This document shows, one piece after another, positions 46,877-56,275 of a stretch of DNA of 64,000 nt. How positions within the stretch are numbered: position 1 is the stretch's first letter; each line of letters begins with the position of its first letter. The notes beneath the pieces are model-generated. The model searched no databases. It saw nothing but the letters and a program-made list of their open reading frames with translations, and was not told the origin of the DNA. The position numbers and the translations under genes are program-made. This DNA is from Desulfosporosinus lacus DSM 15449 (GTDB lineage Bacteria; Bacillota; Desulfitobacteriia; Desulfitobacteriales; Desulfitobacteriaceae), in assembly GCF_900129935.1 (NCBI RefSeq), contig NZ_FQXJ01000014.1, positions 62,001-126,000 on the forward strand, read 5' to 3'.

Positions 46877-47479
46877 TGTTCTAACTCCTCGTATAACATT
46901 AGAATAATTCTAGTTTGCATCATAATTATATACTATCTATGCGCTCATTTACACTACCGTTACCTATCAATGTTGGTTATTTAAGGTATTTTTATTAAAT
47001 TTCAGCAACCTACTGGAGTTTAGAAAAATCAACTATCATCAATATCCGGTATTTACTTTTTCCTTCATCAGTGTTGATTGCCATTCAAATGAAGTGGATA
47101 AAATTTGAAATTGGACTTAAAGCAGTACCTTTGTATTCCGACGCATCCGCATAGTACAGAATTGTATTGATCGGGGTTGCAGAGAGGCGCTTTAAGGTGA
47201 TAGCCATCTTCTGAGCCATAGCTTAGTTTTCATCAATGTCCAGCACTTTATAATCCAGTGCCTTTAAAGATACCATTTCCTCAAAAAATGCCCCGTTATT
47301 GATTCGATCAAAATGGATGTTATCTCTGTACCTCTACCGCCAGTCAGGAGATGCCACATCCTCTGAATTCTACCTAGACCTAATCCTAACAAAACAAAAT
47401 CCCAGGCTGTTAAAGCCTAGGACTAATTTATGAGATAAAAGGTTAACCAATGGGTTCTACTCCGCATTTTAGGGCGCTT
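46877..47479. other. Gene-poor stretch with a coding remnant and the ecs terminator
   Basis: On the minus strand about 47339-47085 reads RYRDNIHFDRINNGAFFEEM, then KALDYKVLDIDEN, an in-frame stop, and AMAQKMAITLKRLSATPINT onward to FIHFI. It is a decayed gene of unknown family. At 47391-47421 CCTAGGCT/AGCCTGGG with a T-run on the minus strand terminates the ecs operon. Confidence 0.5.
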
Positions 47480-48706
47480 TTAAGACTTTAATGAAATCTT
47501 TCTGGCAATATAATAGCCTGTAAGAACTATGACAGGCACCATCACCAGCCCCCCCAACCATGAGTGCGTCTTAGCTGCCACCACAACACCGAGAATAAGT
47601 TGCCCCGGCAAAGCCATAAGAAATATGGCTTTGCTCATCGCCGCAATCTTCGATTCTGGGAGCCAGTGGAATAAACAGACAAAGGGGTCCTTAATAACCT
47701 CTTGCCAAAACAACCAAACGACGTTGGATATCATAATTGAAAAAACAAACCAGAGAAGCCATCCATAATCCGGGGGAAAGACTAATATAGCTAAAATACT
47801 TACCCCAACCATTTTAAGATAAAACTCAACATCTTTCTCATTACGCAACTCATATTTAAGACACATTTCCACCAAACCGTTCACAGGGTTGCGTTTTTTA
47901 AAGAGCAAATTAGAGTTTCTGAATAATAAGGGGCGTTTTCTGGAGAATCTTGGCCTTTTTACGTAGGTTCCGGCATTCTGCAGCATGTACTTAGCTAGTC
48001 TGAGCCTAGCAGTTTGCTCCCTGGCAACATCTTCAAAGAAAATCCCCTTTAATTTAGCCCGTTGATATAAGAGCTTACTTAAGATGATCAAGAGTACTAA
48101 CATAGACAGATAAAACAGACCGCTGCGACTCAACAAAAGAGCCACACTTTGCCTCACATACACACCTATTACTAAAAAAATGATCAGTTTCACCATGCGC
48201 TTGGCCCAACCCTTGAAACGAAGTTCGATAAGTTGTTTACCAAGACCTATACAGTTCTTAAGGAGAAGGACTAAAACGGTTAGCCATACGACACTTATCA
48301 AAGAAAAACCGTAATGCAATAATAAAAGTGGCGCCAGAATAGTCAGCAACAATAAGGTTACCACAAGGTTATAGACAACAGCATACACTAAACTATACTT
48401 AATAATCCGGCTCATCCACACTTTGCGCTGTAAGAGGAAGAGCTGATCCGCACCCTCCACGAAAATACGTATTGTACCTGACCAAGCGAAGATGACAATA
48501 ATTGCTGACAGAGCATTGAGGGGAATATAGTCCAGCCACCCAGGGACCGCCCTCCACCAGGAAAGATAATAATAAATGAAACCAGCCGAAAAAGGGATGA
48601 CAATATAAAGAGCTACAATCCAATCTACGGCGGTTCTCCATACTTGATACTGATAGTTCCAGTCTGAAATAATTCGCTGAAAAAACAGCCTAGTCACGGT
48701 AATCAT
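47480..48706 (-). CDS. ecsB: ABC transporter permease, EcsB type
   Basis: 408-residue membrane protein with about ten helices in EcsB arrangement: paired helices near residues 30-85, 100-170, 175-215 and a C-terminal group after 300. The N terminus reads LFFQRIISDWNYQYQVWRTA, typical of EcsB. The ATG abuts the ecsA stop (TAAATG). It forms the membrane half of the Ecs transporter, linked in Bacillus to secretion and membrane-protease control. The transported substrate is unknown. Confidence 0.82.
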   Translation of the reverse strand: MITVTRLFFQRIISDWNYQYQVWRTAVDWIVALYIVIPFSAGFIYYYLSWWRAVPGWLDYIPLNALSAIIVIFAWSGTIRIFVEGADQLFLLQRKVWMSRIIKYSLVYAVVYNLVVTLLLLTILAPLLLLHYGFSLISVVWLTVLVLLLKNCIGLGKQLIELRFKGWAKRMVKLIIFLVIGVYVRQSVALLLSRSGLFYLSMLVLLIILSKLLYQRAKLKGIFFEDVAREQTARLRLAKYMLQNAGTYVKRPRFSRKRPLLFRNSNLLFKKRNPVNGLVEMCLKYELRNEKDVEFYLKMVGVSILAILVFPPDYGWLLWFVFSIMISNVVWLFWQEVIKDPFVCLFHWLPESKIAAMSKAIFLMALPGQLILGVVVAAKTHSWLGGLVMVPVIVLTGYYIARKISLKS

Positions 48707-49414
48707 TTAGCTATTCTCCAGGAGTTTATCAAAACATTCCAATAGAGAGCCCTTAGGTAACTGGCATTGTTCCCTGATTTCTGCAAGATCTCCCCGAGCT
48801 ATAACTCCCCCAGCGTTCATTAATACAAAAGAACTACAGATTCGTTCCGCAGTATCCAAGATATGTGTACACATCAATACTCCTGCTCCCTTAGCTCTAG
48901 CCTGGTTTAAATAAGCCAGGAAGTCCTTCGTACCCCTGGGATCCAGCCCCACAAAAGGCTCATCCACCACAAAAACTGAGGGCTCAAGTAAAAAACTCAC
49001 AATAAGCATGACCTTTTGCTGCATGCCCTTAGAAAAGCTGCCCGGCAGATGGTGCTTGACTTCCGTAAGGCGGAAGAGTTTGAGAAGTTCCTCAGCTTTT
49101 GGTACAAATACTTTTCGCTCGATTTCATAGGCAGCGGCAGCTAGTTCTAAATGTTCCCAAAGTGTTAACCCTTCATATAGTACGGGCTGTTCTGGGATAT
49201 AGGCAAAGTTTTTCCTCGCCCCGGCGAATTCCACCTTACCGTCCATCACCGGCAGCAAGCCCATGATCCCCTTAATTGTAGTGCTTTTCCCCGCTCCGTT
49301 AGGACCAATCAGGCCTACGAGTTCCCCCGGTTTCAGAGATAAGGTCACATTTTTGATGACCTCCGTGTTGTCAGAATAACCTGCGTGTTTAATATCTACG
49401 GTTAGTAAGTCCAT
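48707..49414 (-). CDS. ecsA: ABC transporter ATPase, EcsA type
   Basis: 235 residues. Walker A GPNGAGKST near residue 36, signature FSKGMQQKV (SKG in place of SGG), Walker B VFVVDEPFVGLDP and the H-loop CTHI. The ATG at 49414 follows GAGGATG; an in-frame ATG at 49435 lacks a site. It pairs with ecsB. Confidence 0.87.
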   Translation of the reverse strand: MDLLTVDIKHAGYSDNTEVIKNVTLSLKPGELVGLIGPNGAGKSTTIKGIMGLLPVMDGKVEFAGARKNFAYIPEQPVLYEGLTLWEHLELAAAAYEIERKVFVPKAEELLKLFRLTEVKHHLPGSFSKGMQQKVMLIVSFLLEPSVFVVDEPFVGLDPRGTKDFLAYLNQARAKGAGVLMCTHILDTAERICSSFVLMNAGGVIARGDLAEIREQCQLPKGSLLECFDKLLENS

Positions 49415-49512
49415 CGATTCATCCTCATTTGTCATCGAATTTCATCCACTTGTTAAAGACAATATTTTTGAAACAGACCAGATAATTACCGGTTGACTCT
49501 GGAAATAGTCAC

Positions 49513-51039
49513 TTATCTCCTCTCCCAAATAAGCTCACCATTGCAGGCATCGATATATTTTAATCCTGGATTACAGCCAGCAGCCAAGGAAAATTCGTTT
49601 CGACGAGTCGTTATAGGCTCATAGATCAACCGATAAACCGGCAGATCCTCGTCCTCCAAGTCTTTAAACCATCTAAGTCGGAATCTGACATACTCACTGT
49701 ATAGGCCAAACGCCTTTTCCGCTGTCAGAGTCGGATAGAGGAAATTACACTCTTCCAGCTCACGAATCATTTCATAAGAGACTCCCATATAGACGCAGAT
49801 TTTCCCGGTTGAAGTGCTGACACTAACCATGACCCGTTCATGGTTAACAGGGATATTGCCGATGTAGACAGGCAGGTAGAAAAACTCACGCTCACGTAGC
49901 TGCACGTCCATATCCTCCTGATCGACTTCGATTTGAAGGTAAGAAGTGTAGTCCGGGAATACCTGTTGCAAGAACTGTTCCGCCTTCTCCCAACACTGCT
50001 TCCGAGTTAGTGACGGTGCAGCATCTTTCTTCCGTTCACTCCGGTGGAACCCCACCAGACGTCCCGTGGACTTCTCGACTTGAATCATAAACGAGGCTTC
50101 CAGATTCCGTAGTGAATCGCCCCATTTTCGTTTCATATAAGCATCCACAGAAAGTGCTTCTGCTTCCGGATCTTCGACTACTTCCGCTCTGAACTTATAC
50201 AACCTTTTGATTCTCTCACCGTCATCCTTCGAATTCTCAAGCAGGTATAACTCTGGGTCGATACCAAGCTCTATCTCCAAGGTCGCAATGTCCTTAAGCG
50301 TTGACTCATTACTTTTATCAGACTCCATTTTAGTGATTGGGAGACAGGAGGGCATCACATAATGATTCATTCCAAACAGATCAATACCTGTAATAGCGTC
50401 TATTAAGTGATGGCCAGGGATCGGTTCATAGACAAGCCGGTATTCAGGCTCTGTTCCCTCCATTTCATACATGGACGGATATAATGCAACAATCGTTAGC
50501 TCCATTCGCATAGTTTTCAACACTTGCTGCCTCACAGTCTCCACATCAACGATGATGCTGGGCCATTCTGGTTTAGGAGCAGCTTTTCGTCTGGATTTTT
50601 CCAATTGATAGCGGATGACGTTCAACCCACTGTCCAGTGTCATTCTGCAGCCCGTATCGGGAAGGGGTAGTCCTCCCACTTCCTCCCTATAGGTGATAAA
50701 TCGTAAGTTTCCTTTTTCTTCGCTATTTACCCAAGTAAATGCGTCATAATCAGAGGTATGTTTCGCTAAAAAAGCGTCAGTGACAGCCCTCACTTCCTCT
50801 GCCGAGCTAGCTTGATCGGCGGAATATTTGGCTTTCATATCGATATCCAGGCTGATTAACTGTCCAGTTTCAATATCCTGCGAAATTTCGATTTGACAGT
50901 CATCGTTGCCTGGATCCTCCCAAATGAAGGACCGTTCTTGCTCATGGCGAGTATTGTCTTCCATTGCCAGTCGGTAATGCTCCGGAATCCGAACAATTGC
51001 CTTTGCTTTTGTTCTGAGCTCCCCATAGTCAAATGACAT
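49513..51039 (-). CDS. YcdB/DUF4901 repeat protein
   Basis: 508 residues with two PepSY-like halves: residues about 8-170 and 265-420, each with a segment like CQIEISQDIETGQLISLDI and FMIQVEKSTGRLVGF. Both halves end in a YRLVYEP or YRLIYEP strand, followed by IDAITG or IDACNG. No signal peptide, so cytoplasmic. It starts behind GGAGGTAAATT. Such proteins occur in spore-forming Firmicutes; function unknown. It is 99 bp upstream of ecsA and may share its transcript. Confidence 0.75.
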   Translation of the reverse strand: MSFDYGELRTKAKAIVRIPEHYRLAMEDNTRHEQERSFIWEDPGNDDCQIEISQDIETGQLISLDIDMKAKYSADQASSAEEVRAVTDAFLAKHTSDYDAFTWVNSEEKGNLRFITYREEVGGLPLPDTGCRMTLDSGLNVIRYQLEKSRRKAAPKPEWPSIIVDVETVRQQVLKTMRMELTIVALYPSMYEMEGTEPEYRLVYEPIPGHHLIDAITGIDLFGMNHYVMPSCLPITKMESDKSNESTLKDIATLEIELGIDPELYLLENSKDDGERIKRLYKFRAEVVEDPEAEALSVDAYMKRKWGDSLRNLEASFMIQVEKSTGRLVGFHRSERKKDAAPSLTRKQCWEKAEQFLQQVFPDYTSYLQIEVDQEDMDVQLREREFFYLPVYIGNIPVNHERVMVSVSTSTGKICVYMGVSYEMIRELEECNFLYPTLTAEKAFGLYSEYVRFRLRWFKDLEDEDLPVYRLIYEPITTRRNEFSLAAGCNPGLKYIDACNGELIWERR

Positions 51040-51234
51040 AATTTACCTCCGCAATTTAATCCTATAAATTAAACAAAGTTGCCTTACACCGTTTGGGCAT
51101 CAATATAATTCGCCGTTCTTTATAGATTGTCGTATCAATCGGCGAAAAAACTATCTTATCTACCGTCACAAGGCTGTCCGGCAAATTATCCTTATCAACC
51201 GACCGCCCTATTTGCTGGCAAGGCAAAATAATCC

Positions 51235-52065
51235 CTATATGGAAAACACTTCAGCGATCCAGAGCTTCCCGCTGCTGCCATACGACAACCGTATCCAGCT
51301 GCTTTCACAGTATATCCGCAGCTCATAAAACCCCAAGTTTGTGATATACTCCAAGCTCGCGCTATTCGGCTTGCCGTACTCGCCGTAGAGCTGGTCCATC
51401 GTCCATCTCCGCGGCGTCCGGTTCCCGGGCAGGGACTTAAGAGTGTCCTCTATCCTATCGCCAAGCTCGATATCCCGGAGCACGCTGAGCGGCTCGCGAT
51501 TCGCACAGAAGATCGTCTCCCCATAGTATATGTGTTGAAGAATATAGTTGTCGAAATGATCGGCGACGGCATCCGGTCCAGGCTTGAACTCATAACCCAT
51601 GTTTCCTATATAGATATAGAGGTTCGGTGCCTCCGGCGTCCATCTGCCAATCGCGTAGTCTATCATATTTTTCGGGATTTTCCATACTTGCTGCGTTTCA
51701 GCGAAGGTCATGCCGATCGAATAGCCGTGCAGCGAAATCAGCTCCTCCTCCCGCACCCGATCCTCGGGACTGAACTCCGGCCTTTCAGCGAGGGAAACCG
51801 GCGTCTCCTGGACGGCGGTATTCTCCTCGCTAACCGGATCTGCCGTGGGCGGGGCAGGGACCGGCTCGGTCGAGGGTTTTGCTGTTGGCTCGGTGGTCGG
51901 CGGTGCGGTCGAAGTCGGCGGCGTTATCGGGTCGACAGTTGCCGACGACAAGGGCGACGGGATCGCGTTCGCAGTCATATCGTCGTCTGGCGTTCCGCTT
52001 GAGCAAGCTGATAATGTCAAAACCGAAAGCGCCATGACAAGCGCCATTATCCTTGTGTGTTTCAT
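51235..52065 (-). CDS. Lipoprotein with Pro/Thr-rich linker
   Basis: 276 residues. Lipobox LTLSACSSG puts the acylated Cys at residue 21. Residues about 30-90 are a Pro/Thr/Ala linker, followed by a compact domain (LHGYSIGMTFAETQQVWKIP, and a repeat-like GDRIEDTLKSLPG). The domain looks like a duplicated small beta/alpha sensor of the SmpA/OmlA layout. The gene is much GC-richer than its neighbours. Function unknown. Confidence 0.72.
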   Translation of the reverse strand: MKHTRIMALVMALSVLTLSACSSGTPDDDMTANAIPSPLSSATVDPITPPTSTAPPTTEPTAKPSTEPVPAPPTADPVSEENTAVQETPVSLAERPEFSPEDRVREEELISLHGYSIGMTFAETQQVWKIPKNMIDYAIGRWTPEAPNLYIYIGNMGYEFKPGPDAVADHFDNYILQHIYYGETIFCANREPLSVLRDIELGDRIEDTLKSLPGNRTPRRWTMDQLYGEYGKPNSASLEYITNLGFYELRIYCESSWIRLSYGSSGKLWIAEVFSI

Positions 52066-52072
52066 CTTCTAT

Positions 52073-52448
52073 ATATTCCTCTTTTCTGTCCGCCGCTTGG
52101 CGGCAACTCTCGAAGCTGGGAGCACTGATAATACCCTTGCTTGCGAGGCGAGGCAAGCCAGACCAGCATGGAATGGCAGCATCTTCGTGAGATAATACCT
52201 GATTTGGTTCATCAGCTGCTCCGGAACGTCACCGGCGTATTCCCTGTAAAGCCAGGAATGCTGTGATGGCATTTTGCTCGGCGTCGGACGTCTTTAAATC
52301 GGCCATCAAACTGCCCTTCGTATACTTCAATTTTCTCCTTGCCGTCGGGTGTGACAAAAGCACCGGTATCCGTATTGGCATCGATAGTGAAGTTCATAGC
52401 CAAAAACATCTCTTCCTCCGGAATGGAACGGGAATGGGAGTATAGCAT
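52073..52448 (-). pseudogene. Frameshifted gene remnant
   Basis: One frame reads LAMNFTIDANTDTGAFVTPD and EVYEGQFDGRFKDV. A second frame continues QHSWLYREYAGDVPEQLMNQ. The frames cross near 52265. Neither has a ribosome site. Probably a decayed cytoplasmic protein of unknown family. Confidence 0.45.
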
Positions 52449-52702
52449 TCCCGCAGTTGCTACGGCATAAGTACGATACGCATCAAGACAATCCGTTTGG
52501 AAATAGAATGGGTCAAGCTAATCACCTCACCTCACCTCACCTCACCTCACCTTCACCTTCTTCATTTGATGATCCGCAGTATTTTGCTTACTTTGTGATG
52601 CATACCCCGTTTTCGCTGGGATTAAGGCTATACCAAAATACGATGTCTCCGTCAGTCAGAACGCCTAGGATATGGGCTTGGGCTGCTTTGACAGAAATGA
52701 TT
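52449..52702. other. Short stretch with a coding remnant and a pentanucleotide repeat
   Basis: At 52522-52551 TCACC is repeated six times without interruption. On the minus strand about 52700-52580 reads KIISVKAAQAHILGVLTDGD, then IVFWYSLNPSENG, with no start; it is probably the end of a lost gene. Confidence 0.6.
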
Positions 52703-54976
52703 TTAGGCTCGATCTATCAGAAGATTTACTAAAACATTAAAATCAGGTCTGTTTTGCTTAGGGTCTTTCATTCCAGCATCAATCCAATAACCGACCACTT
52801 TATTTTCGGTTAGGAATAGGACTACGTCATAATTTGATTCACTGACACCAGTTTCAATTTGAGCCGTATACATCTTAACTCGTTGACCCATATACTTAGA
52901 AAAGTCTAAATTATTCAGTTTCGATAATTCGTTGCTTCTCCTTAATAGGTCGCCAACTCTAACACCCTCCTTAATGGCTGTAAAATCACTTGGCAGTTGA
53001 ACATCTTCAGCGCCAACACTGTTTACAGCTATCTTGAGATTCTTCTGGCTTAAGAAATCTCGAGCAGCACTTGAATAATCTACTGCTGTTGCTGACTGTG
53101 TTTCTATCTGAAACCAATAATAAATTACGTGATTTTCGTTGCCCCAATTAACCTGAAGTTGAAATAAATATTCACCTTCCGCTTTGGGGAGAAGGATTAA
53201 GTTTTGGCTTATTGGATACAACTTCAATTGTTTATTGCTATCTACTAACCTAACCTGATAGGTTGGCTTATCTAAGCCCGCAACCTCCTCAGCCATGAAC
53301 TCAAGCCATGATTCTGGCTTAAGCACACTGACTGGTAATTTCATCGCTTCGTCAATTCCTAAACCGAAATTCGTATTACCAATCAACACGCCAGGCTGGG
53401 AAGTGTAGTTGGCGTCTCCCCTAGTCCAATTAAGCTTGGTAATTCCATTGAGAATCTCCAGTTTAGGATAATGGGAACTATACCCGGCTTGCTCGGCGGT
53501 TAAGTCATCAGGGGTTTGTGGGACGTCTATGGTTGACGTATCGGCATTGTCATACAATTTTGTAACAATATTTTCAATGTCTGGATTTTCAGCGATATAA
53601 TCCACCTTTGTTTCACCGATATGTCGAGATACCCTTATTTCATTACCGTTCACTGCAAAATCTAGTGTTCTTCCGCTTCCGTCATTGAAGGCGAATAGAA
53701 CAACCAAGCTGTGATCTACCTCAAGATTTCGGACACGTGTGATTTTGGAATTATTGAACTCCTGAATTATAGAAGACCAATCTTTATCATTAATTGTTTT
53801 CTCTGTACCATTCATAGAAATGCGAATTTCTTTGATATCACTTTGATTAACTGGTATATGGTAGTCCGGTAGATTCTTAACGTTGGTGAAAACCACAACA
53901 GCTAGCAAAGCGATCACTGATAATCCTATCAAAGACCATTTAACGGAAGACATTCTGAACTCTTTTAGCATGGTTATTCTCCTCTTAATCTGAGATTTGG
54001 AGCCAGATAAACTTGCCAATCCCATCAATCGCGGAGTGTTAGAGTATGTCTCTACCAATTTGAGGAGCGTATAAGCATAGTCGTTGGTTTGTTTCGTATT
54101 GATTCGCTCCATGGCTAAAGCGTCACAAGATATTTCCTGGTCTTCCCGCATTCGGTAAAAGGCGTACCATATTAATGGATTAAACCAGTGAATGATTACT
54201 AAGACCTGTGTCAGCCAATTTATCATGATGTCTTTACGTTTGAAATGTAATAGCTCATGTAACAATATATGGCTTATTTGTTCCAAACTAAATGTTTGCT
54301 CAATCCCAATCGGCAACAGTAACCTTGGATGGATGAAGCCTAATAATGATGGACTGTTTACATATCTCGTCTTTAGCAGGGGAATCTCTGCTCTTACCTT
54401 TAGTTCCACCTTAAGTTGATTAAAAACTGTAATTAGCCTTGGGTCAGTGACTAAATTATGTTCAATTTTATTACAGAATCGTCTGTTAACAAGGGCTGTA
54501 AGAGTCGTTAATATCAAAATTCCTAAAAGCCATATCCAGAACATCAGCTTATATATGAAGGGAAAGGTGGCTAAAGGTGCGATTTTATTTTCTCTTGTTT
54601 GCTGTGTATTCGTGTCTAGGGTAGCTTTGCTGGAATTGCTATCAACAGCGGCAGTTTGGGCGGGGCTAGACTGCATAGTATCAACGACATTAGTCGTTGG
54701 CTCTGTCGCACCTTTAGAAATAGGGGATAAAAATTGTTGTATGTAAGACGGGTTAATAAAATTATAGGCACTCAGTGGACTACTGGGTACCCATGGTAAA
54801 ACTAATCCAATCATCAAAACAGACCATAGCATATACTGGAAACGTGCTCCCATTCTATGTCTAAGGACATGTTTTACTCCCAGCAGAAAAACGATGAAGA
54901 TGCAAGCTTTGGCAGACGTTGTTAAAACCCAGTTAAATAGGTTCAGGTAATTGTCCTGAAATAGCGTCATCAGCAT
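52703..54976 (-). CDS. BlaR1/M56 family sensor protease, second copy
   Basis: 757 residues from ATG 54976, which follows AAAGGA and lies 4 bp past the blaI stop. Zinc motif LLHELLHFKRKDI near residue 240. Helices lie near residues 20-65, 140-165 and 352-372 (WSLIGLSVIALLAVVVF). The outside part of about 380 residues has no penicillin-binding motifs. It contains DIKEIRISMNGTEKTIN and DYSSAARDFLSQKNLKIAV. It differs from the 41893 sensor, so the two pairs likely report different envelope signals. Confidence 0.83.
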   Translation of the reverse strand: MLMTLFQDNYLNLFNWVLTTSAKACIFIVFLLGVKHVLRHRMGARFQYMLWSVLMIGLVLPWVPSSPLSAYNFINPSYIQQFLSPISKGATEPTTNVVDTMQSSPAQTAAVDSNSSKATLDTNTQQTRENKIAPLATFPFIYKLMFWIWLLGILILTTLTALVNRRFCNKIEHNLVTDPRLITVFNQLKVELKVRAEIPLLKTRYVNSPSLLGFIHPRLLLPIGIEQTFSLEQISHILLHELLHFKRKDIMINWLTQVLVIIHWFNPLIWYAFYRMREDQEISCDALAMERINTKQTNDYAYTLLKLVETYSNTPRLMGLASLSGSKSQIKRRITMLKEFRMSSVKWSLIGLSVIALLAVVVFTNVKNLPDYHIPVNQSDIKEIRISMNGTEKTINDKDWSSIIQEFNNSKITRVRNLEVDHSLVVLFAFNDGSGRTLDFAVNGNEIRVSRHIGETKVDYIAENPDIENIVTKLYDNADTSTIDVPQTPDDLTAEQAGYSSHYPKLEILNGITKLNWTRGDANYTSQPGVLIGNTNFGLGIDEAMKLPVSVLKPESWLEFMAEEVAGLDKPTYQVRLVDSNKQLKLYPISQNLILLPKAEGEYLFQLQVNWGNENHVIYYWFQIETQSATAVDYSSAARDFLSQKNLKIAVNSVGAEDVQLPSDFTAIKEGVRVGDLLRRSNELSKLNNLDFSKYMGQRVKMYTAQIETGVSESNYDVVLFLTENKVVGYWIDAGMKDPKQNRPDFNVLVNLLIDRA

Positions 54977-54980
54977 CTTA

Positions 54981-55355
54981 TCAGTCCTTTCTTGCCTCAA
55001 GGAGCTGTTTGAGTTCTTTAATTTCATCTTGAGAGAGTTTTTCTTCTTGAAGAAACGTGACGAGCATTGGCTTTATGGCTCCACCAAAAACACGGGTCAG
55101 AAAGGACTTACTCTCTGCTTTGATACACTCTTCCTCGGCCACTAAGGGATAGTAGATATATAACTTTCCCTCTTCTTTATAGCCGAGGGCTCCTTTCTTT
55201 ACTAGTCTTCCGATTAACGTCTTGACTGTATTTGGTTTCCAATCGGTATGATGCTCTAATGCCCTAACAATTTCGTTGGCAGTACAAGCTGATTTCAACC
55301 AACAAATCTTCATGACTTCCCATTCCGCATCGGAAATATTCGGTGTTTCTAACAT
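54981..55355 (-). CDS. BlaI/MecI family repressor, second copy
   Basis: 124 residues, with ISDAEWEVMKICWLKSACTA and TVKTLIGRLVKKGAL as the winged helix. It precedes its M56 sensor. Two BlaI-type operators lie just upstream. A truncated near-copy is at 29315. Confidence 0.9.
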   Translation of the reverse strand: MLETPNISDAEWEVMKICWLKSACTANEIVRALEHHTDWKPNTVKTLIGRLVKKGALGYKEEGKLYIYYPLVAEEECIKAESKSFLTRVFGGAIKPMLVTFLQEEKLSQDEIKELKQLLEARKD

Positions 55356-55383
55356 CTTTAAACCTCCATGCCAAGATTAGGTT

Positions 55384-55416
55384 TACACTTGTAGTTATTA
55401 GTATATTACATTTGTA
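55384..55416. promoter_or_regulatory. Tandem BlaI operators
   Basis: TACACTTGTA (55384-55393) and TACATTTGTA (55407-55416) are both TACA-N2-TGTA palindromes, 23 bp apart centre to centre. They lie 29 bp before the blaI start, inside the presumed promoter. Confidence 0.75.
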
Positions 55417-55546
55417 AACGGTAATTGTCAAGGGAACCCCGTAATATTGCCAAATCAAGTGGTTCTGCACCATTACGATTAAATGCTGCATTACGGGGAC
55501 TTAAGGCAAAACGTAATCGACCGCGTATGCGCATGGCTTCTTTAAA

Positions 55547-55841
55547 CTACTTGTCGGGATTCGCTCCGCTCCAGATTAACGTACCGTTGACCTTGCACTC
55601 GGCATAGAATGCTTGAATCTTGGACTCATAAGTGCCATCTTCCATAAATATCTCATCCATATAGTCATAGGTGGCGCTGTTCATATAATATATTTCCATT
55701 TGGTCAGCCTCGGGCGAAAAGTCACAGTCCCATTGCCGCGGAACGGGCTTGCCGTACCAGTCCATGCTTTGCAATTTCCTGGTCCAAAGCCAACAGACTT
55801 ACTGCTATAAACGCAAGCATCAGGCAAAACCGTTTTTTCAT
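55547..55841 (-). pseudogene. Frameshifted secreted protein
   Basis: A signal-peptide start (MKKRFCLMLAFIAVSLLAL, behind GAGGAG) runs into a wrong frame after about 20 residues. Another frame then reads WDCDFSPEADQMEIYYMNSA and ends KVNGTLIWSGANPDK. The IWSGANPDK end resembles the WLIWDGASPK end of the 58167 fragment, so they may be relatives. Confidence 0.6.
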
Positions 55842-56030
55842 GTGCTCAACTCCTCGTATAATTAAGATTGACTTCCAACTTAATATCTTTTTGGAATCCT
55901 TTTCCTTATAATTATGACGATTAAAAAGCTGCTGACCTGACGCTATAGATTTTCTCATTACTAAAAATCAATTTATCAAACATGATTTTGGCGGCAATCC
56001 TTCGGACGAAAAATATTAACCATACCAAAA

Positions 56031-56054
56031 GAGGGGCTAATGTGCCCCCCTCAG
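56031..56054 (-). terminator. Terminator of the LCP gene
   Basis: GAGGGG pairs with CCCCTC across a short loop and TTTTGG follows on the minus strand. Confidence 0.5.
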
Positions 56055-56275
56055 ATTTTACTGGATATCTCAATTATTTTTCGTATAATTACCGTACACG
56101 CCACCTACTGGGAGTTTAAATTCTAGGACTTGGAGATCCGCTCTGAGATTTCCGTCATGCGAGAGGCGAAGGGGACTTTTTGCGTTCAAACTTAATGGAC
56201 CGCCAGTATCTGACGGGTACGGTCTGAAACCAAAAGTTCACCCTCACCGTTTTTGGTAAGATCCATTGTTTAAAG

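Noticed and set aside
51532-52195. Plus-strand ORFs over the lipoprotein gene
   Set aside because: They are antisense to a gene with a clear lipobox and ribosome site, and their composition is Arg/Gly-rich as expected of shadows.
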